The translations under genes were made by a program, and so were the position numbers. From Methanosarcinales archaeon (GTDB lineage Archaea; Halobacteriota; Methanosarcinia; Methanosarcinales; Methanogasteraceae), in NCBI GenBank assembly GCA_030605805.1, contig JAUWHQ010000235.1:1-10625 (forward strand): a stretch of DNA of 10,625 nt. Direction: 5' to 3'. Positions within the stretch are counted from its first letter, which is position 1; every line of letters starts with the position of its first letter. Below, piece after piece: positions 7,038-10,625 of this stretch. The notes under the pieces were generated by a model. The model saw only the letters and a program-made list of their open reading frames with translations. It did not search any database and was not told where the DNA came from.

Positions 7038-8207
7038 TCACTCCGCCCCTTCCAGCGCAGGCAAGCCAAATGCACCTGCCAGACCCGCGCCACGCTCGCC
7101 GATCTGATCAAAGCACCCCCCGATCGTTGAGATCGGTATATATTTCTCAGTCCGCGTCCCGTCAGCCGATTCGATCTTTATGATGAGTTCGGTCGTTGCC
7201 ACTCCATGCTCAATACATTTCTTTGCGATCTTGCCATACTCTGCCAGTATGATTTTCAGGGTATCATAAGCCATGGAATGCCCGATAACGTCCATATCAT
7301 TGAAGGTTATCGTTTTTAGTGTGGATGTCACGCGATTTTCGGTATTTTCCACATAATCGATGACCGCATGCATAAGTTCGATAATACTCGCATCATCAAT
7401 CTCTTTTGAGATCGTTTCGTCCTTTGTTATGTCAACAGGTTCGTCGATCCCATACAATATCGAATAATCCTTGGTCGCCCGCCCCATCTCGATACGCACA
7501 GCATCCAAACCTTTTTTATCTTCGAACTTTGTGGATATATTTTTATTCGTGCATTCAACACTGACCAGATGGTGATTTGACATATCCAGAGTCTTCAGCA
7601 CATTTTCTTTGTGGAATAGCCCGGAAGTGCTCCATGCCGGTATGGAGAACGAACCGACCAGTTCTTTCACAGATACGGGTTCTTTGAACCGCAGTTCATA
7701 AACAAATGATAGCACATCCATATCTGATGAAAATTCACCGCACAGTGCACTGCCACCATCGGATATCAGTGAATGTCTCCGTGTCGCATTATACACGCCG
7801 AACTCAAGAAATGTCTCAAATATCTTCCGGATATTCTCTGAATCCCGCTTGATCAGCTCTCTCAGATCCTTGGTCCTCGAATCGAACTGTGCATCGAGTT
7901 TTTTGGTCTGCTGGCGCACGCACGTTGTGCATGTCTCTGTGATCGCTTCTTTGCAGGCATCCAGGATGTCGACGTCGTCATCTGCGATCATGGTATTCAA
8001 CTGTGCCCCGAGGTTGCTTTCAAACGCCTTTAACCGGGATATCCGTTGATCTCTCGCGCGGTCGATGTTTTCAAGCTCTTTCTTGGCGGATATGGCTGCA
8101 TTCTCTTTCGGACACGCATCTCCGATCACGCCCAGCAGTTTTTCCAGATCTTTGATATAGTCACGTTGCACTGATAGTTCGACAGAATCCTGATACAGAT
8201 ACTTCAT
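7038..8207 (-). CDS. Conserved-looking hypothetical protein with N-terminal coiled coil (389 aa)
   Basis: I do not recognise this protein. It has no signal peptide or membrane segment and looks cytoplasmic. Residues about 10-130 are rich in Lys, Glu, Asp, Arg and Leu with heptad-like spacing, suggesting helices or coiled coil. This part contains C85 and a C93-T-T-C96 pair that might bind a metal or form a disulfide. Residues about 155-389 look like a mixed alpha/beta globular domain, with a Gly-rich tail (ERGAGLAGAFGLPALEG). A strong GGAGGTG seven bases before the ATG and ordinary codon use argue for a real, translated gene. It lies between the PPC gene and the cytochrome operon on the same strand, with 80 bp upstream and about 400 bp downstream, so it is probably its own transcription unit. 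A regulatory or scaffold role is possible but unsupported. Confidence 0.85.
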   Translation of the reverse strand: MKYLYQDSVELSVQRDYIKDLEKLLGVIGDACPKENAAISAKKELENIDRARDQRISRLKAFESNLGAQLNTMIADDDVDILDACKEAITETCTTCVRQQTKKLDAQFDSRTKDLRELIKRDSENIRKIFETFLEFGVYNATRRHSLISDGGSALCGEFSSDMDVLSFVYELRFKEPVSVKELVGSFSIPAWSTSGLFHKENVLKTLDMSNHHLVSVECTNKNISTKFEDKKGLDAVRIEMGRATKDYSILYGIDEPVDITKDETISKEIDDASIIELMHAVIDYVENTENRVTSTLKTITFNDMDVIGHSMAYDTLKIILAEYGKIAKKCIEHGVATTELIIKIESADGTRTEKYIPISTIGGCFDQIGERGAGLAGAFGLPALEGAE

Positions 8208-8214
8208 ACTTCCA

Positions 8215-8221
8215 CACCTCC
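8215..8221 (-). promoter_or_regulatory. Strong ribosome binding site of the 389-residue gene
   Basis: The minus strand reads GGAGGTG, a seven-base match to the archaeal Shine-Dalgarno consensus, with seven bases before the ATG at 8207. It fixes the start. Confidence 0.75.
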
Positions 8222-8232
8222 GCTTTCAATTG

Positions 8233-8268
8233 GTTATTATATTACTATAATGTTGCTGCTAATTAATG
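8233..8268 (-). promoter_or_regulatory. AT-rich promoter candidate of the 389-residue gene
   Basis: The short gap before this gene is strongly AT-rich and holds several TATA-like elements on the minus strand. ATTAATTAG (8259-8267) would place the transcript start near 8236 and leave a leader containing the GGAGGTG site. TTATAG, nearer the gene, would start at or inside that site and is less likely. Prediction only. Confidence 0.35.
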
Positions 8269-8282
8269 TTTGTCTGGCAAAC
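8268..8282. repeat. Short inverted repeat after the PPC gene
   Basis: GTTTG and CAAAC form perfect 5-bp arms around TCTGG, six bases past the PPC stop codon and adjoining the AT-rich promoter region of the next gene. It could be a weak terminator hairpin or an operator. Arms this short may occur by chance. Confidence 0.25.
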
Positions 8283-8287
8283 GACCA

Positions 8288-8737
8288 CTACATCGACATC
8301 CGGGCAATCCCGAGCGCGCCATCAGGGATGCGCGCCACCATGGTGCCGGCACCGGTCACATCGAGCATCTCGATGACAAACGCCTCGACTGTGAGATACA
8401 CAGAAACCCGCTCTCGCAGGCAGCCCACGCGTGCAGCCTCGTCCCTGCCAAGAGCCGCATGGAGGTGTATAGCAGGTGTATCACCCGTCCGGAGGATGTT
8501 TCCGACACCGAGTATCTCCTGCACATCCGTAATCGATGACCAGACCGGATCTGGCGGAACTGTGTCCTCTTTTGGTCCTGTTACGAGACAGAGATCCCTG
8601 ACCGCGCCGATCAGGATGAAGAACGCTTGTCTGATATCCTCCAGCCTTGCAAGCCCCTCGAGTTCGGCAAGCAGATCCTCGCCATGATCGATCCGTGCGA
8701 CAAACACCCTGCCAATGCAGCCGGTTCGGTATTCCAT
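8288..8737 (-). CDS. PPC (DUF296) domain protein, PD1-like predicted DNA-binding family
   Basis: 149 residues, nearly all one PPC domain (PF03479/COG1661). Family hallmarks are the GRVFVARIDHGEDLL start, the core strand AFFILIGAVRDLCL, and the H91-L-H93-AALG motif followed by a VSVYLTVEAFVIEML strand. Bacterial and archaeal PPC proteins are usually trimers with a site built from the HxH pair and a further His in a GGHL motif. Here that segment reads V-G105-C106-L107, so the third His is missing and Cys may stand in for it. The family is annotated as DNA-binding, but its biochemical role in archaea is poorly known. The gene follows the response regulator by 24 bp and is probably co-transcribed with it. 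No clear Shine-Dalgarno site precedes the ATG, which fits translational coupling. Confidence 0.85.
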   Translation of the reverse strand: MEYRTGCIGRVFVARIDHGEDLLAELEGLARLEDIRQAFFILIGAVRDLCLVTGPKEDTVPPDPVWSSITDVQEILGVGNILRTGDTPAIHLHAALGRDEAARVGCLRERVSVYLTVEAFVIEMLDVTGAGTMVARIPDGALGIARMSM

Positions 8738-8761
8738 CTCAGTTATACCAGTTAGTCTCGT

Positions 8762-9133
8762 TTACCCTTTCAGGTGTTTTTTCACACCCTCGATCAGTTC
8801 TCTGCGACCGAACGGTTTGGTGATGTATCCATCAACACCAACAACGTGAAGACCGATCATCTTATCGATGGACTGCGACTTTGCGGTGAGCATTACCACC
8901 GGAATGTCTTTCGTATCCTCATTTTCACGAATTGCCTGATACACCCCCCAGCCATCGATACCTGGCATCATAATGTCCAGCAAAATCAGATCCGGCTTCT
9001 CCTCCTTCAGCTTATCCAGTGCCGACCTGCCATCGTACACCGGGATGATTCCATACCCTTCATTTGTGAGTACAAGCGCAACCAGATCAACAGTATCGGG
9101 TTCGTCATCTATGATCATAATCTTTGCACACAT
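8762..9133 (-). CDS. Stand-alone receiver-domain response regulator (CheY-like)
   Basis: 123 residues that consist only of a REC domain (PF00072). The acidic pair is D9-D10, the phosphoacceptor is D53 in LILLDIMMPG, the conserved Thr is T83 in VVMLTA, and the conserved Lys is K106 in YITKPFG. All residues needed for phosphotransfer and switching are present, so it should accept phosphate from a histidine kinase. No kinase is encoded here. There is no output domain, so it must act by protein contact, as many archaeal single-domain regulators do. The nearby PPC protein, 24 bp downstream, is an obvious candidate partner, but that is inference. No Shine-Dalgarno site precedes the ATG, and a TATA-like box sits where a leaderless transcript would place it. 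Confidence 0.95.
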   Translation of the reverse strand: MCAKIMIIDDEPDTVDLVALVLTNEGYGIIPVYDGRSALDKLKEEKPDLILLDIMMPGIDGWGVYQAIRENEDTKDIPVVMLTAKSQSIDKMIGLHVVGVDGYITKPFGRRELIEGVKKHLKG

Positions 9134-9158
9134 TGCAATAACATATCTACGCCAAAGG

Positions 9159-9166
9159 CATAAAAG
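9159..9166 (-). promoter_or_regulatory. TATA-like box of the response regulator; possible leaderless promoter
   Basis: The minus strand reads CTTTTATG with its centre about 29 bases before the ATG at 9133. The usual archaeal TATA-to-start distance of 25-27 bases would put the transcript start at or within a few bases of the ATG. This fits the absence of a ribosome binding site. It lies in the 52-bp gap after the aldehyde dehydrogenase gene. Confidence 0.4.
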
Positions 9167-9185
9167 AGTAATCCTTTAGCAGCCA

Positions 9186-10610
9186 TCATCCGACCATCAG
9201 ATGCTTCACTTCAAGGTATTCCCGGAGCCCATGAACCCCGAGCTCCCTGCCGATCCCGCTCTCCTTGTATCCGCCAAAGGGCGCATGTTTGGGCGCGCCG
9301 TGATACGTGTTTATCCACACCGTTCCTGCCCTCACGCGGCTTGCAATCCTCTTTGCATGTGATACATCCTTTGACCAGACCGCTCCGGCAAGTCCGTACC
9401 TCGTGCCGTTCGCAATCTCGATAGCCTCATCCTCGTCACTGTATGTGAGCACAGATAGCACGGGTCCGAAGATCTCCTCCTGCGCGATGCGCATCTCAGG
9501 CGTAACTCTGTCAAATACCGTTGGCTCGACAAAGAAACCGCCGACCACGCCTGCGCCCGTATCAAGACGTTTTCCACCGAAAACAAGTTTTGCACCATCC
9601 CGGGTTCCGTATCTAATGTATTCGAGGTCTTTTTCCATCTGTCCGGCACTGATCACAGGTCCCATGTCAGGATCAGCAAGTCCGTCCCCTATTCTCAGCT
9701 TTTCGGTCTCTCTGGTCAGATGCTCCATGAACCGATCGTGGATGCGCTCTGGCAAAAGCAGCCTCGAACCTGCTGTGCAGACCTGTCCTGCGTTAAAGAA
9801 GATCGCAAAGACCGATCCCTTCACTGCTTTTGCGATGTCTGCATCCTCAAGGACGATATTTGCGGATTTTCCGCCGCATTCGAGCGTGATCTTCTTGAGG
9901 TTCGTCGATGCAAGCCGCATAACCTCTTTTCCGGTCTCGGTCCCGCCTGTGAACGCAACCTTATCGACCTTTGTGCTGCCCGCAAGCTCTGCTCCGACCA
10001 CGCTCCCTCTACCTGCGATCACGTTCAGCACTCCTTTCGGGCATCCTGCCCGGTTACAGATCTCTCCGAGCTTCAGCGCAGTAAGCGGAGTCTGGCTCGA
10101 CGGCTTGAGTACGATCGTGTCTCCTGCGGCAAGCGCCGGCGCAACCTTCCATGACGCCATCTTGAGCGGCAGGTTCCACGGGACGATTCCTGCCGCAACA
10201 CCGATTGGCTCGTAGAAGACTGTGCTGTGCTCGTCAAGTTTCTCCTCAAGCGGTCTCGTAAGACCTGCAAAATACTCAAAAAAGTCTGCTGTGTCCAGAA
10301 CGAACCGCTTTGCCCATCCAATCGGCATTCCGTTGTCCAGCGTTTCGAGGCGCGCAAGAATGTCCGCATCCTTTCTGAGCAATTCCGCTGCTTTCTGCAT
10401 GACCCTCGTTCTGAGTGGCGGATTAGAGCTCCAGTCAGTGTTATCGAACGCATCGCGTGCTGCATCGATCGCTCTTCGCGCATCAGCGCGTTCTGCAGAA
10501 GCCGCTGTTGCAAATTCCACCCCTGTTGCCGGATTGATCACCGAAAATCTGCTTTCAGATCCTGCTTCCACCCATTCACCGTCGATCCATAGTTTATAGT
10601 GCGTTGCCAT
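9186..10610 (-). CDS. NAD(P)-dependent aldehyde dehydrogenase
   Basis: 474 residues, full length for the classical ALDH superfamily (PF00171). It oxidises an aldehyde to a carboxylate with reduction of NAD(P)+. The key residues are present: N146 in VPWNLPL (oxyanion), K169 in VLKPSSQTP (cofactor), the FTGGTETGKEV Rossmann loop at 220-230, general base E244 in TLECGGKSA, nucleophile C278 in NAGQVCTAGSR, E379 in EEIFGPV (ribose contact) and the C-terminal FGGYKESGIGRELG. The hydrolytic ALDH pattern makes a CoA-acylating enzyme unlikely. The substrate cannot be told; betaine aldehyde, phenylacetaldehyde and generic aliphatic aldehyde enzymes all share these motifs. The start matches the usual short N-terminus (HYKLWIDGEW). 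No strong Shine-Dalgarno site is visible in the 15 bases upstream. It is co-oriented with the regulator genes but shows no clear link to them. Confidence 0.95.
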   Translation of the reverse strand: MATHYKLWIDGEWVEAGSESRFSVINPATGVEFATAASAERADARRAIDAARDAFDNTDWSSNPPLRTRVMQKAAELLRKDADILARLETLDNGMPIGWAKRFVLDTADFFEYFAGLTRPLEEKLDEHSTVFYEPIGVAAGIVPWNLPLKMASWKVAPALAAGDTIVLKPSSQTPLTALKLGEICNRAGCPKGVLNVIAGRGSVVGAELAGSTKVDKVAFTGGTETGKEVMRLASTNLKKITLECGGKSANIVLEDADIAKAVKGSVFAIFFNAGQVCTAGSRLLLPERIHDRFMEHLTRETEKLRIGDGLADPDMGPVISAGQMEKDLEYIRYGTRDGAKLVFGGKRLDTGAGVVGGFFVEPTVFDRVTPEMRIAQEEIFGPVLSVLTYSDEDEAIEIANGTRYGLAGAVWSKDVSHAKRIASRVRAGTVWINTYHGAPKHAPFGGYKESGIGRELGVHGLREYLEVKHLMVG

Positions 10611-10625
10611 GATGATCCACTCTTT

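Noticed and set aside
6971..7130. AGGAGGAG followed by a 45-codon plus-strand frame starting at 6993
   Set aside because: The spacing (about 14 bases) is long, the frame overlaps the opposite gene, and the GGAGA/TCTCC hairpin would hide the site. It is probably chance.
6824..7183. 119-codon plus-strand open frame in the intergenic region
   Set aside because: It overlaps the 3' end of the 389-residue gene by about 145 bp, the GGAG motif is only about three bases from its ATG, and the protein is Arg/Ser-rich without recognisable features.
9307..10215. 302-codon open frame on the plus strand opposite the aldehyde dehydrogenase
   Set aside because: It is fully antisense to a gene with every ALDH motif, has Ser/Pro-rich low-information content, and shows no ribosome site or family match.

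Overview
The window looks like chromosomal DNA from a euryarchaeon of the methanogen/anaerobic alkane-oxidiser type (Methanosarcinales, Syntropharchaeia or an ANME-like relative). The reasons are archaeal TATA-like boxes, Shine-Dalgarno sites matching AGGAGGTG, a surface protein built from modules typical of these archaea (the DTTPPASITDL type of fibronectin III repeat, PKD-like repeats, a NosD-type beta-helix, very dense N-glycosylation sequons), and large multiheme c-type cytochromes. This placement is inferred from protein style; there is no rRNA or marker gene.

All six genes lie on the minus strand, so transcription runs from right to left. From the right edge: a full-length NAD(P)-dependent aldehyde dehydrogenase (9186-10610); a stand-alone receiver-domain response regulator (8762-9133) with a possible leaderless promoter; 24 bp further on, a PPC/DUF296 protein (8288-8737); an unrecognised 389-residue cytoplasmic protein with a coiled-coil N-terminus (7038-8207); a gene-free stretch of about 400 bp (6642-7037) with a terminator-like hairpin, two inverted repeats and a TATA box; then a giant 2114-residue extracellular multiheme cytochrome (297-6641); and, one base after its stop codon, the start of a second membrane-anchored cytochrome (1-295) that runs off the left edge.

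The centrepiece is the giant cytochrome. An N-terminal membrane segment is followed by about 1400 residues of beta-rich adhesive and surface modules around a NosD-like right-handed beta-helix. A C-terminal domain of about 700 residues carries 20 predicted heme c sites (18 CxxCH and 2 CX4CH). It probably works with the cytochrome encoded directly downstream to move electrons across or away from the cell surface, as proposed for extracellular electron transfer in related archaea. The regulator pair and the aldehyde dehydrogenase have no visible functional tie to it beyond orientation. The most unusual features are the beta-helix/cytochrome fusion with paired flanking modules, a C8 tract immediately after the start codon, and a CxCH motif in the downstream cytochrome.
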